This document shows, one piece after another, positions 44,157 through 53,029 of a stretch of 64,000 nt of DNA. A program made the translations under genes and the position numbers. Position 1 is the first letter of the stretch. Each line of letters starts with the position of its first letter. The DNA comes from Dyadobacter sp. SG02 (GTDB lineage Bacteria; Bacteroidota; Bacteroidia; Cytophagales; Spirosomataceae): assembly GCF_900109045.1 (NCBI RefSeq), contig NZ_FNYL01000003.1:124001-188000 (forward strand). The letters are read 5' to 3'. The notes below the pieces were generated by a model. It was not told the DNA's origin. It did no database searches and was given only the letters and a program-made list of their open reading frames with translations.

Positions 44157-44903
44157 GTAACCATACCGCTTGAAAATCGCTTTCGCTTTCGGTGAATACA
44201 GGAATTTGTAGAACGCTTCGCTGGATTCTTTTTTAGGCGAGGTTTCGCTGTGTTTTAATAGGATTGCGGCTTGCTGAATGGGCTTGTATAAGCTCGAATC
44301 TACGAGGATGTAATGCCCTTTGCCTTTCATTTCAGGAGATAACACAATGGATAATGCATTGAAACCGGCTTCTACGGAGCCTGTGGTAATGTACTGGGCG
44401 GTTTGGGCGATACTTTCACCGTATACGAGCTTCTTTTCGGTTTGTTCGTAGAGTTTTAATGCATTCAATGCCTGTACCGCCGCTTCGCCGTACGGCGCCG
44501 TTTTGGGGTTGGGAACGGCTATCTTTTTGACTTGGCCGGTGGCGAGTATTTGCGGATTGAGGTCGGTTTCGGGGATGTCTTTGGACCATAATACCAATGC
44601 GCCGGTGGCGTAAACTTCCGGTTTCAGATCGGAGCCGCCGTTTTTGAAGATTTCTTCGGGGTACTTGGTGTCCGCGGAAACGAATACGTCGAATGGCGCG
44701 CCCTCGCGGATCTGCGTCGTGAGCTTGCCGGAAGAGGCGACTACGATCTCGATCTTTTTGCCGGATTCTTTTTCAAATTCCTGCTGGATTTCCTTCATCA
44801 CATATTGCACGTTCGCCGCGGTGGCGACGACGATTTTTTCCGAAGGTTTGGAACAACCGGCCAGCAATGCGGCGAAAAGAGCTAGGATACGTAGTTTGTT
44901 CAT
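44151..44903 (-). CDS. modA: Molybdate ABC transporter substrate-binding lipoprotein
   Basis: 250 residues from the ATG at 44903 (MNKLRILALFAALLAGCSKP); an earlier ATG at 44930 would put nine residues before the signal and is unlikely. The lipobox LLAGC marks a lipoprotein. Family features include KIVVATAANVQYVMKEI, EGAPFDVFVSADTKYPE and GYALVLWS-like TGALVLWSKD, typical of ModA with Ser and Asp or Tyr anion contacts. It captures molybdate (or tungstate) for ModB/ModC. The stop codon touches the repeat array. Confidence 0.9.
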   Translation of the reverse strand: MNKLRILALFAALLAGCSKPSEKIVVATAANVQYVMKEIQQEFEKESGKKIEIVVASSGKLTTQIREGAPFDVFVSADTKYPEEIFKNGGSDLKPEVYATGALVLWSKDIPETDLNPQILATGQVKKIAVPNPKTAPYGEAAVQALNALKLYEQTEKKLVYGESIAQTAQYITTGSVEAGFNALSIVLSPEMKGKGHYILVDSSLYKPIQQAAILLKHSETSPKKESSEAFYKFLYSPKAKAIFKRYGYK

Positions 44904-45066
44904 GCCGCAATTTAAAATATTGTTTTGCAATAATAACCGCTTATAACCTCCGCGGAGCGTCCCCTCGCGAAATTGTCGTAAATTGCGCCCCGTTTCGCCG
45001 GGCTGTTCCGGACGGGCGTTTTAACCGCTGATAGCCAATAGCTAAAAGCACAATTTAATCATTATA

Positions 45067-46224
45067 ATGATCATAGAAACTGCACAACGCACCAGGCAGA
45101 CATCGGAATACTACTTTTCGGTGAAGCTGGCCGAAGTGCGCAAGCTGATTGCCGAAGGGCATGACGTCATTAATCTGGGGATCGGAAACCCGGATATGAT
45201 GCCCTCAGTAGAAACACTGGAAGCATTGACAACCGCTGCCTATCAACCACAGGCACATGGTTATCAGCCTTATACAGGCACCCCCGCTTTCAGAAAATCA
45301 GTGGCAGATTTTTATTATCGTACCTATGGCGTAACACTCGACCCTAATACCGAAATATTGCCGCTCATTGGCTCCAAAGAGGGCATTACCCACATATCGC
45401 TGACGTTCCTCGATCCGGGTGACGAGGTGCTGGTGCCCGAGCTAGGCTATCCGGCCTACCGCGCAGTGAGCCAGATGGTCGGTGCGGTGGTGAAAGAATA
45501 TCCGCTGCGCGAAGATCACGGCTGGCAGCCCGACTGGAATGCGATGGAAAGCCTCGTAACGCCGAAAACGAAGCTCATGTGGCTCAATTACCCGCACATG
45601 CCCACAGGAGCGCCCGCTACGCAGGAGCTGTTCGTAGAAGCAGTCGCATTTGCGAAAAAGCACCGGATATTGCTTTGTCATGATAATCCTTATAGCCTGA
45701 TCCTGAACAAGAAAGCGCCTATCAGCCTGCTTTCCGTCGAAGGTGCCAAAGAGGTGGCGATCGAGCTGAATTCGATGAGCAAATCGCACAATATGGCGGG
45801 CTGGCGCATGGGCTGGCTTTCTGGCGCGAAGGAGTACATCAGCGCGGTGCTGACGATCAAGAGCAACGTCGATTCGGGCATGTTCTGGGCCATGCAGGAG
45901 GCTGGCGCAAAGGCATTAGGCAACCCGGCCGAATGGCATGCGGAGCGCAATGCGGTGTACCAGGGTCGCCTGGAAGCGTCGGAAGCGCTTTTGCGTACGC
46001 TCGGCTGCACGTGGGACGACAAACAGGAAGGTATGTTCCTCTGGGGCAAGCTACCCGATTCCACGGAATCGGCGGAGGCGCTTGTGAACAGCATCCTCGT
46101 TGAAAAGCACGTATTCATTGCGCCGGGCTTCATATTTGGTCCAAAGGGCCAGCGATATATCCGTTTGTCGTTATGCCTGCCTAAGGAAAGAATCTGGCAG
46201 GCGGTCGAGCGGATTAAAGGGTAA
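45067..46224 (+). CDS. Class I/II pyridoxal-phosphate aminotransferase
   Basis: 385 residues, the family size. The N-terminal INLGIGNPDMMPS marks class I/II enzymes; GSKEGITHI (near residue 100) binds the cofactor phosphate; the PLP lysine is in SMSKSHNMAGWRMGW (near residue 240); and the C-terminal Arg lies in YIRLSLCLP. The usual NPxNPTG loop is NYPHMPTGAP here. It is 27 bases before tyrA, so it probably transaminates prephenate, arogenate or 4-hydroxyphenylpyruvate/phenylpyruvate in tyrosine and phenylalanine synthesis (context). Confidence 0.88.
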   Translation: MIIETAQRTRQTSEYYFSVKLAEVRKLIAEGHDVINLGIGNPDMMPSVETLEALTTAAYQPQAHGYQPYTGTPAFRKSVADFYYRTYGVTLDPNTEILPLIGSKEGITHISLTFLDPGDEVLVPELGYPAYRAVSQMVGAVVKEYPLREDHGWQPDWNAMESLVTPKTKLMWLNYPHMPTGAPATQELFVEAVAFAKKHRILLCHDNPYSLILNKKAPISLLSVEGAKEVAIELNSMSKSHNMAGWRMGWLSGAKEYISAVLTIKSNVDSGMFWAMQEAGAKALGNPAEWHAERNAVYQGRLEASEALLRTLGCTWDDKQEGMFLWGKLPDSTESAEALVNSILVEKHVFIAPGFIFGPKGQRYIRLSLCLPKERIWQAVERIKG

Positions 46225-46251
46225 TAGTGATTAAGATTTAAATTCAAAATA

Positions 46252-47109
46252 ATGATAATCAGTATCATAGGGGTCGGCTTGCTGGGCGGGTCGTTTGCTC
46301 TGGGACTGCGCGAGAAATACCCGCACGTGAAATTCGTGGGGGTAGACAACTCGTCGGTCAATCAGAAAATAGCATTGGCGAAAGGGATCGTGGACGAGAT
46401 CCTGACGCTCGACGAGGCATTACAGGTGTCGGAGCTGAATGTGCTCGCAACGCCCGTGGACGCCATTATAAAATTGCTGCCCTATATGCTCGATCACCTG
46501 CCGGATGGCCGGACGATCACGGATTTGGGTTCTACGAAAGAACTGATCTGCAAACTGGCGGACAAGCATCCCAAACGCGGCCAGTTTGTAGCGGCGCACC
46601 CGATGGCCGGTACCGAAAACTCGGGCCCGGGCGCGGCATTCAGGGAGCTTTTGATCGATAAAAACGTGATCATCTGCGACAAGGAGAAAAGCAACCCCGA
46701 TTCGCTGGCGCTGGTCGAAACTTTTCTGCGGGATGTGGGCATGAAAATCCATTATATGCAGCCCGTCGAGCACGATTTGCACCTGGCCTATGTGTCGCAT
46801 TTGAGCCATATCAGCTCTTTCGCATTGGGTATGACCGTGCTGGACAAGGAACGCGACGAGCGCGCGATCTTCGATATGGCCAGTACCGGTTTTTCTTCCA
46901 CGGTGCGTCTGGCGAAAAGTTCGCCCCAAATGTGGGCACCGATTTTTGACCAGAACAAAAAGAACGTTTCCAAGGCTTTGGGAGATTACATTGAGCTTTT
47001 GAAAAAATTCAAAGATGCCATCGATGAACGTGATATGGACGCCAGCCTTTCCTATATGGCCCGGGCGAATGATATCGGGCGGGTTTTGGCGGGGATTGAA
47101 AAGAAATGA
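46252..47109 (+). CDS. tyrA: Prephenate dehydrogenase
   Basis: 285 residues. Rossmann motif IIGVGLLGGSFALGL (near residues 4-18) for NAD(P); DLGSTKELICKL and HPMAGTENSGPGAA (near residue 120) are TyrA hallmarks, with the catalytic His in HPMAGTE; YVSHLSHISSFALG near residue 183 holds another conserved His. There is no chorismate mutase domain, so chorismate mutase, prephenate dehydratase and DAHP synthase lie elsewhere. It is the last gene of a two-gene unit with the aminotransferase. Its TGA stop is part of an octamer repeat. Confidence 0.93.
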   Translation: MIISIIGVGLLGGSFALGLREKYPHVKFVGVDNSSVNQKIALAKGIVDEILTLDEALQVSELNVLATPVDAIIKLLPYMLDHLPDGRTITDLGSTKELICKLADKHPKRGQFVAAHPMAGTENSGPGAAFRELLIDKNVIICDKEKSNPDSLALVETFLRDVGMKIHYMQPVEHDLHLAYVSHLSHISSFALGMTVLDKERDERAIFDMASTGFSSTVRLAKSSPQMWAPIFDQNKKNVSKALGDYIELLKKFKDAIDERDMDASLSYMARANDIGRVLAGIEKK

Positions 47110-47217
47110 GTGAATGACTGAATGATTGAATGAGTGAATGAGCCGCAGTGGAACGGGGAATGAGTGAATGAGTGGGGTAATTCTGGTCAGGAGATAGTCA
47201 GGTGTAGTTGGGAATTG
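47105..47217 (+). repeat. Octamer then decamer array at the tyrA stop codon
   Basis: GAATGAGT, GAATGACT, GAATGATT and related octamers start at the tyrA stop (47107) and run to about 47176, with an inserted AGCCGCAGTGG segment like that after thrB. Decamers TGGTCAGGAG, TAGTCAGGTG and TAGTTGGGAA follow at 47184-47217. Octamer-then-decamer order is the same as at 44031. Confidence 0.75.
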
Positions 47218-47250
47218 TTTCTTGTAAGTAATTGATAATTAGTTTGTTGT

Positions 47251-47287
47251 AAATGGTTCTGAAATTTTTCGGAACCATTTGCGTTTT
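47251..47287 (+). terminator. Terminator of the aminotransferase-tyrA unit
   Basis: AAATGGTTC (47251-47259) pairs with GAACCATTT (47272-47280); inner GAAA/TTTC extends the stem, and GCGTTTT follows. Confidence 0.8.
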
Positions 47288-47367
47288 AAGGCCTGTTAGG
47301 TTAGGGTCGCTTAGCGGCTCCTCTTCTTGATTGATTTTGAAGTACATACTCAATAAAACAATAAGAA

Positions 47368-48135
47368 ATGACAAAAGCGCATGGGGTTTTGGTGGCGGTA
47401 TTGATAGCAGCAGGCATTTCATTAGGTGTTCACCGGGCCGACCCACTTTCCAATCATTCTACTATAAAAACATCGCCGGCCGCGAAGACCGATTCCGCTG
47501 TTACCCGTTCCGAATGGATTTCATTATATGACTCGCTGGGCCTGAAAAAGCAGGGCTTGTCGGAACGTGCATTCTACTGTGCATGGTTTGGTTTTCAAAA
47601 AATCAAGCTCGATAATCCGATCATGGCGATCTGCGATTTTACACAATCTTCGCGCAACAAGCGGCTGTACGTGATTGATTTACTGAAAAAGAAAGTGCTT
47701 TTGAACACTTATGTGGCGCATGGCCGCAATTCCGGGAGCGAGTTTGCCGAACGTTTTTCCAATGCAAATTCCTCTTTCCAATCGAGTTTAGGTTTTTATA
47801 AAACATTAGGCACTTACCAGGGCAAGCACGGCCTGTCACTTCGGTTGGAAGGCCTAGAAAAAGGCATTAACGACCGAGCATTGGAACGGGCTATCGTCAT
47901 GCACGGTGCGGATTATGTGAGTGAATCATTTATCAAAAGTACCGGCAGGCTCGGCCGCAGCCTGGGTTGCCCCGCAGTGTCGATCGCCGATTCCAAAAAG
48001 CTGATCAACCTGCTCTACAATGGTGCCGGACTGTTTATTTACTCCGGCGACCAGCATTATATCCAAAAATCTTCATTACTCGCGGGAATGGAAGCCATTG
48101 CCGATGTTCAGGCATTGGGCGTTTCGCGTTTGTAA
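47368..48135 (+). CDS. Murein L,D-transpeptidase catalytic-domain family protein
   Basis: 255 residues with a signal-like N-terminus (MTKAHGVLVAVLIAAGISLG). The active-site region is HGADYVSES followed by GRLGRSLGCPAVS, with the nucleophile Cys near residue 199. This is the YkuD-related family without the classic HGCxR order. It should form or edit 3-3 peptide cross-links in peptidoglycan, or attach other groups, in the periplasm. Its last 28 bases overlap the 3' end of the convergent, unrelated L,D-transpeptidase gene. Confidence 0.82.
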   Translation: MTKAHGVLVAVLIAAGISLGVHRADPLSNHSTIKTSPAAKTDSAVTRSEWISLYDSLGLKKQGLSERAFYCAWFGFQKIKLDNPIMAICDFTQSSRNKRLYVIDLLKKKVLLNTYVAHGRNSGSEFAERFSNANSSFQSSLGFYKTLGTYQGKHGLSLRLEGLEKGINDRALERAIVMHGADYVSESFIKSTGRLGRSLGCPAVSIADSKKLINLLYNGAGLFIYSGDQHYIQKSSLLAGMEAIADVQALGVSRL

Positions 48136-49304
48136 ACGTCCGGGAAATACATCAAGTCGCCTTTTGGATTGCAATCCGCCGGCAAATACAGCAAAAATAC
48201 CGGAACCCTGACTTTCAGCTTATGCCATTTCGGCGGGTGCGAAACAGTATCGGGTTCGGTCATGAAATCGCTGTCCAGCAGTTTTGTACCTGCCATATAG
48301 TTGGCCAGATCGGTCGGGTGTTGCACACGCACGCACCCATGGCTGCGCCAGCGTTGATTGCTGTTGAACAGATATCTTGCATTGGTATCGTGCAGGTAGA
48401 TTGCCAGCGGGTTTTTGATCTCCACTTTTAGCAAACCCAACGAATTATCTTCGCCAGTTTCCTGCCTGAAACGGTAAGGGAATTTTTCGGCGGTAAGGTC
48501 GCCCCATTCCAATTCTTCGGGATTGATCGCCTGCCCGTCTTTGTCGATCACCTGAATGCGGTTTTTAGCCAGATATTCCGGGTTCGCCGCGGCTTTCGGG
48601 AAAATCTCTTTGATTGCAATGCTTTTGGGGACATTCCAATACGGGTGTGTTACGATGCTCGTCGCGTAGGTGTCGATCGTGGGTGTGGGCGTATCGCGCT
48701 TACCTACCACGGTGCGCATGGTGAGGACATGCTGACCGGCCGAATCCATCGCGGTCAGGTAAGCGCCCCGGATATTGACCATCACAAACCGTGGTGCGCC
48801 CTGTATTTGCCGGTGAATCCAACGGTAGGCATTCAGGGTTTGGGCCACATATGCCGCGCTATCCTTTTTTTCTTCCTTCAATAACCGGGCGTAGTGGATT
48901 TTCAGGTTATGGTAGACCGGGAAAACCGGTTCCAGCTTTTCCAGGACTTTTTCCACCGATTGGCCGTTAACAAGTTCCTCAGCCGCGTCGCGGATCAGGG
49001 TTGTGTCGGATTTAATTTTTTTCTGTGTAAACCGGATTGTCGGCTTGTGGCCGAATGCGATTTCTTCCAGCAATCCGAATACCGGCTGCGTGCCGGCCTT
49101 CGTCTCGAATTTGCGCGTATCGATCCCTGCATTGCCTGCGAGACCGAGTAATTGCTGATAAGTTTTCTTTTCACTGATCGCCCTTGCTAGCTCCTCGTCA
49201 GTCATTTCCTTCGGGTTCTTCCGGCAGGATTGCATGATCGCGAGGGTAAAAAGTATCAGGAGGGGAATGTACCGGGCTTTGCCCAGGCCGGAGAGCATTT
49301 GCAT
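48108..49304 (-). CDS. L,D-transpeptidase (YkuD/YcbB type), lipoprotein
   Basis: 398 residues from the ATG at 49304 (MQMLSGLGKARYIP); this places a lipoprotein signal (LLILFTLAIMQSC, Cys near residue 27) at the start. An upstream ATG at 49349 is possible. A scaffold region of about 150 residues precedes the YkuD domain, which reads VVGKRDTPTPTI and later WRSHGCVRVQHP, with the catalytic Cys and the SHGCxR motif intact. It links peptidoglycan stems in the periplasm. Its 3' end overlaps the convergent gene by 28 bases. Confidence 0.85.
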   Translation of the reverse strand: MQMLSGLGKARYIPLLILFTLAIMQSCRKNPKEMTDEELARAISEKKTYQQLLGLAGNAGIDTRKFETKAGTQPVFGLLEEIAFGHKPTIRFTQKKIKSDTTLIRDAAEELVNGQSVEKVLEKLEPVFPVYHNLKIHYARLLKEEKKDSAAYVAQTLNAYRWIHRQIQGAPRFVMVNIRGAYLTAMDSAGQHVLTMRTVVGKRDTPTPTIDTYATSIVTHPYWNVPKSIAIKEIFPKAAANPEYLAKNRIQVIDKDGQAINPEELEWGDLTAEKFPYRFRQETGEDNSLGLLKVEIKNPLAIYLHDTNARYLFNSNQRWRSHGCVRVQHPTDLANYMAGTKLLDSDFMTEPDTVSHPPKWHKLKVRVPVFLLYLPADCNPKGDLMYFPDVYKRETPNA

Positions 49305-49438
49305 GAGGGGTGCTGGTTTTGGTGCTACCCAAAACAGTACAATTGTCATGCTAACTTAAAAAGCCCTCACACCGGCTGCCGGCTGCTCGAAAATGGGGAA
49401 TTAAAGTGGCATCGCTGTACTTTAATTCCCTAAATCGG

Positions 49439-52096
49439 CTATTCGTTGCGAAGGCTGCGCACCGGGTCGGCCGTAGCGGCGCGGATCGCTTGAAAACTCA
49501 CGGTACCGATGGTCACGGCCAGCGCCGCTACACCCGTCACGACGAATACCCACCAGTGAATGGTCGTCCGGTAAGGATAATTTTCCAACCATTTTTGCAG
49601 CGCATACCACGCGAGCGGAGAGGCCGCTACGATGGCGATCACCACCAGTTTGACAAAATCCTTTGAAATTAACCCCACAATACCGGCTACCGACGCGCCC
49701 AGCACCTTGCGGATGCCCACTTCCTTCGCCCGCTGTTCCGCGGCTTGCACTACTAACCCGAAAATGCCTAATGCAGAGAGGAACATGGTCAGTCCGCTGA
49801 AAAACAGGAAGAGCTCGTGGAGTTTCGATTCGGCTTCGTATTGTTTTTCGAGTCGCTCTTCAATGTTGTGAATGTTCAGCAATTTTTCGGGGAAGAACTG
49901 CTTCCAGAGCTTGCGCACGCCAGCAGCGACCTGCATTTCAGTACCCGGCTGAATGCGGATGAGCATACTGGCATATTCGGGGGCTTTTTCCGCGAGAATG
50001 AACGTGGGCTTCATCGGCTCGTAGAGCGATTCGTTATGGAAATCCCCCACAATGCCTATCGGTACCGAATGCGCGTTTTTGGTTTGCACATCCAGCTGTT
50101 TGATCCCGAGCATCCTCGCAGCGGATTCGGTCATCAGCGAATTCTGGTTCATCTGCGCGCTTTCGAATTTTTTGAAATCCTGCTTTTGTAAAGAATCGGC
50201 ATTGAGCGCATCGGCAAATCGCTCGCTGAACATGCGGCCTTTCAACAGTTTCAAGCCCAATGTTGCAGGCAAATCCACATCTCCGGCAATGTACCAGACG
50301 CGCAGGCGGCGGCCGGCGCGGGCGGGGTCGTCGACCTCGCGTTGCATGTAGCCCGCACCTTCCGTAGGCATCCACATACTCAGGCTGCTGCGCACGACGC
50401 CAGGTATCCGTTGCAGTTCGTTCTTAAATGCTTCGCCCTTGCCGTGCCAAAAAATTTGCTCGATGCAGATCAGGTCGTTTTTATCGTAACCGAGCTTTTT
50501 GTTTTTCATCAGATCGAATTGTTGCCACACCACGATCGTAGCGAGTAGCACGATGATCGAAATGGAGAATTGCGCGACGACGAGCGTTTTGCGAAGCCCG
50601 GTTTGCCCCAGCGAGGCAGTGAATATGCCGCGTAATGTGTTGGCGGGTTTAAAACCTGAAATGACCCAGGCCGGGTAAAGGCCGGTAAGCAGGGCCGTGA
50701 GGAAGAACATCAGTAATGCACCGCCCGCCATCAGGATATTGGATGTAAATGTGAGTATCAGCCGGTGCCCGAGGAAGTTTTCGACCGGCCGTAATGTGAA
50801 AAAATATGCAAATACGGCGATACCGACGGAAACGCCGAACAATAGTGAGGTTTCGGTTAAAAGCTGCATCACCAGCTGCGTTCGCGATCCGCTGAGCACC
50901 TTCCGTACGCCGGCCTCTTTCACCCGTGCAAATGCCTTGGCCGTGCTAAGGTTCACAAAATTGACGCAGGCAATGAACAGCAGCAGCAATGCAACACCGG
51001 CAAAGATGTAAATCGTCCGGATGCTCGCCTTTACTGGTTGTCCTTCTGCGAAATCGGAGTGGAGGTAAATGTCCTTTAAAGGTTGAAATTCAAATTGTTC
51101 CCGGCCTTTGTTCTTCGTAAACCGGACATACCATTCGTTGACTTTCCTTGTGAATTCCCCTATGTCTGTGCCTCGTTTCAACAATATGTAATTTCGTCCG
51201 AAGCTCATAATACCGTCGTTAACAAGCGGTTCAGGTTTAGCGGCTTCGATTCTGATGGCGTCGCCACGCAGATGGCTATTGTAAGGCAGATCGTCGATCA
51301 GGCCGGTAATCTCATAGGCAGTAGGCTCGGAGCCGAGCGTGGGAATGTCGTGTATGGTCCTGCCGATCGGGTTCTGGCCGGGAAATATCCGGGCGGCGTA
51401 TGATCGTGTTACCAGCAGGTTCCATCGCTTTTGCTCCGAATGTCTGAGGCTTCCTGCCAGAAGTTTCAAATTCAGTATTTTGGTGATCGACGTGTCGGCG
51501 GTAAGTAAATTTGTTTGGATGCCGTCGTTATCTTCCGGGCGGATTTTAAAATACCTCTCGCCGGAGCTCAGGCTGGACCAGGATTCAACTTCTGCATAAT
51601 TTTTCTGCAACTCCGGCGCCAGGCCACTTGGAGAAGAAGCGTTGCGTTGAGAAAGGTCTTTCGCCATCTTATTCACAGTCACTATCCTGTAAATATCATC
51701 CTTCCGGCTCCATTGCCTGTCATACGACAAACTATCAATTACCACGGTAGCTACCATCATGCAAGCCCACAAACCGATAGAGAGCCCCGTGAGGTGGATG
51801 AGTGAATAGCTGCTGTTTTTGAGCAAAACCCGCGAGCCGATTTTGAAATAATTGCGCAGCATATCGCCGCTGAATGCCGATGGCGAGCCGTACGGCGACG
51901 GTTGCCGCCGCATAATCGAAGGGCGAAGCAATGCGGCCACTTCACGGAGGAAGAAAAAATTGGCCTTGCGTGCGCCTGTGCGATTGTGGCGCAAGGCGTA
52001 GCGCTCGTGCAGGTCGCCGAGAAGTTCTTCGCGCAGGTGCGGGGCGCAAATGCGGGTGGCCAGCCTATCGAGCCAGCGGGGAGGGAGTGGTTGCAT
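49439..52096 (-). CDS. FtsX/MacB-type ABC permease with N-terminal prefix domain
   Basis: 885 residues. The first about 90 residues (PPRWLDRLATRICAPHLREE, then GDLHERYALR) form a permease prefix domain known in Cytophagales. The rest has two MacB-type periplasmic domains and two FtsX transmembrane blocks: helices near 110-130, 345-365, 390-420 and 450-480, then repeated near 760-790, 820-840 and 855-875. The ATPase partner is not encoded here. These permeases occur in multiple copies next to PadR regulators and probably export or process peptides or lipids; the substrate is unknown. It starts 3 bases after padR. Confidence 0.88.
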   Translation of the reverse strand: MQPLPPRWLDRLATRICAPHLREELLGDLHERYALRHNRTGARKANFFFLREVAALLRPSIMRRQPSPYGSPSAFSGDMLRNYFKIGSRVLLKNSSYSLIHLTGLSIGLWACMMVATVVIDSLSYDRQWSRKDDIYRIVTVNKMAKDLSQRNASSPSGLAPELQKNYAEVESWSSLSSGERYFKIRPEDNDGIQTNLLTADTSITKILNLKLLAGSLRHSEQKRWNLLVTRSYAARIFPGQNPIGRTIHDIPTLGSEPTAYEITGLIDDLPYNSHLRGDAIRIEAAKPEPLVNDGIMSFGRNYILLKRGTDIGEFTRKVNEWYVRFTKNKGREQFEFQPLKDIYLHSDFAEGQPVKASIRTIYIFAGVALLLLFIACVNFVNLSTAKAFARVKEAGVRKVLSGSRTQLVMQLLTETSLLFGVSVGIAVFAYFFTLRPVENFLGHRLILTFTSNILMAGGALLMFFLTALLTGLYPAWVISGFKPANTLRGIFTASLGQTGLRKTLVVAQFSISIIVLLATIVVWQQFDLMKNKKLGYDKNDLICIEQIFWHGKGEAFKNELQRIPGVVRSSLSMWMPTEGAGYMQREVDDPARAGRRLRVWYIAGDVDLPATLGLKLLKGRMFSERFADALNADSLQKQDFKKFESAQMNQNSLMTESAARMLGIKQLDVQTKNAHSVPIGIVGDFHNESLYEPMKPTFILAEKAPEYASMLIRIQPGTEMQVAAGVRKLWKQFFPEKLLNIHNIEERLEKQYEAESKLHELFLFFSGLTMFLSALGIFGLVVQAAEQRAKEVGIRKVLGASVAGIVGLISKDFVKLVVIAIVAASPLAWYALQKWLENYPYRTTIHWWVFVVTGVAALAVTIGTVSFQAIRAATADPVRSLRNE

Positions 52097-52099
52097 GGT

Positions 52100-52453
52100 T
52101 CAGCTGTTTGAAAAATCGAGGCCCATTTTTGACAATTCCGCAGGGGTAATGCGGTTCCAGAGGCTGTTCCGAACGGTTCGGGCTTCATGCAGGACCTTGC
52201 CGCCGTAAGCCGTTACCGTAAACAGCCGTTTGCGCCGCCCGCCACGTTCCTGCGTAGCCTCGCCCAGGTGTGAACTCAGGTAACCCTTTTGTTCGAGCCG
52301 CTGCAATGCCGCGTGTACCGCGCCGGTGCTTACCGTCTGTCCGGTTTCGTGTTCGAGCTCTTCGGCAATGCTCACCGAGTAGGCGCCAGGCGTCAGCGCC
52401 GCTACCGCCAGCAGTACGATTTCTTCAAATTCTCCCAAGTCGCTTCGTCTCAT
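52100..52453 (-). CDS. PadR-family transcriptional regulator
   Basis: 117 residues, the size of PadR-like repressors. The winged helix shows LGEFEEIVLLAVAAL, then TVSTGAVHAALQRLEQKGYLSS (recognition helix, shortened here to TGAVHAALQRLEQKGYL), and GGRRKRLFTVTAYG for the wing. It lies directly ahead of the permease gene and probably represses this two-gene unit, released by a small molecule or lipid (family knowledge). Effector unknown. Confidence 0.9.
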   Translation of the reverse strand: MRRSDLGEFEEIVLLAVAALTPGAYSVSIAEELEHETGQTVSTGAVHAALQRLEQKGYLSSHLGEATQERGGRRKRLFTVTAYGGKVLHEARTVRNSLWNRITPAELSKMGLDFSNS

Positions 52454-53029
52454 AGAATGTGTTCGGAGTTATTATATCTATTTCTGTATGTAAAATATCT
52501 TGCCACAACTTGAAAGCTGTGTTTGTATTGAAATTGGGGCGATTGAATGGAAATGCTCTGTTCGGAAGCGGACAGGACTTGTTCGGTGATGTACATGAAT
52601 TTTGTGAAACTGTATGTCCCCTTCGAAGCATTTTATTTGTGCTATTACAAATATTGTGGTGCTCTGCACCTTTTTAGAAAAGATGCGGAGCATTGTAATA
52701 TTTATCGACGTTTGATTAGCAACGAATAGCAAGGTGCAGCGCACCGCAATACTTGTAGACGATTGATTGGCAACGAATAACAAGGTGCAGCGCACCGCAA
52801 TATTTGTAGACGATTGATTAGCAACGAAAAGCAAGGTGCAGCGCACCGCAATATTTGTAGACGATTGATTAACAACGAATAACAAGGTGCAGCGCACCGC
52901 AATATTTGTAGACGATTGATTGGCAACGAAAAGCAAGGTGCAGCGCACCGTAAGAGGAGCCGAATGTATGCTAAGCGCTGGTGATATTGATTACTACGCC
53001 TGTGCATTACCGGCCGGCATCGCCAATGC
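52454..53029. other. Gene-free region of 576 bases holding a 51-bp repeat array
   Basis: 52454-52642 has no gene or recognised feature (padR promoter expected near 52454-52510, boxes not identified). 52643-52951 is the repeat array. 52952-53029 is empty. Confidence 0.5.
52643..52951 (+). repeat. Tandem 51-bp array around GGTGCAGCGCACC
   Basis: Units begin with GCAGCGCACC at 52736, 52787, 52838, 52889 and 52940 (partial), exactly 51 bp apart; a degenerate unit starts at 52685. An inverted partial copy (GGTGCTCTGCACC) lies at 52644-52675. The units contain TTTGTAGACGATTGATT and an AACGAA motif. Only a few positions vary between units. Because 51 is a multiple of three, minus-strand frames stay open; they are not genes. 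Confidence 0.9.

Noticed and set aside
44931..45066. Molybdenum-cofactor riboswitch or terminator upstream of modA
   Set aside because: A GC-rich region can fold (CCGG/CCGG), but no known riboswitch core is visible and it lies between divergent genes.
52643..52951. CRISPR array
   Set aside because: The units are nearly identical over their whole 51 bp, so there are no unique spacers, and no cas genes lie nearby.
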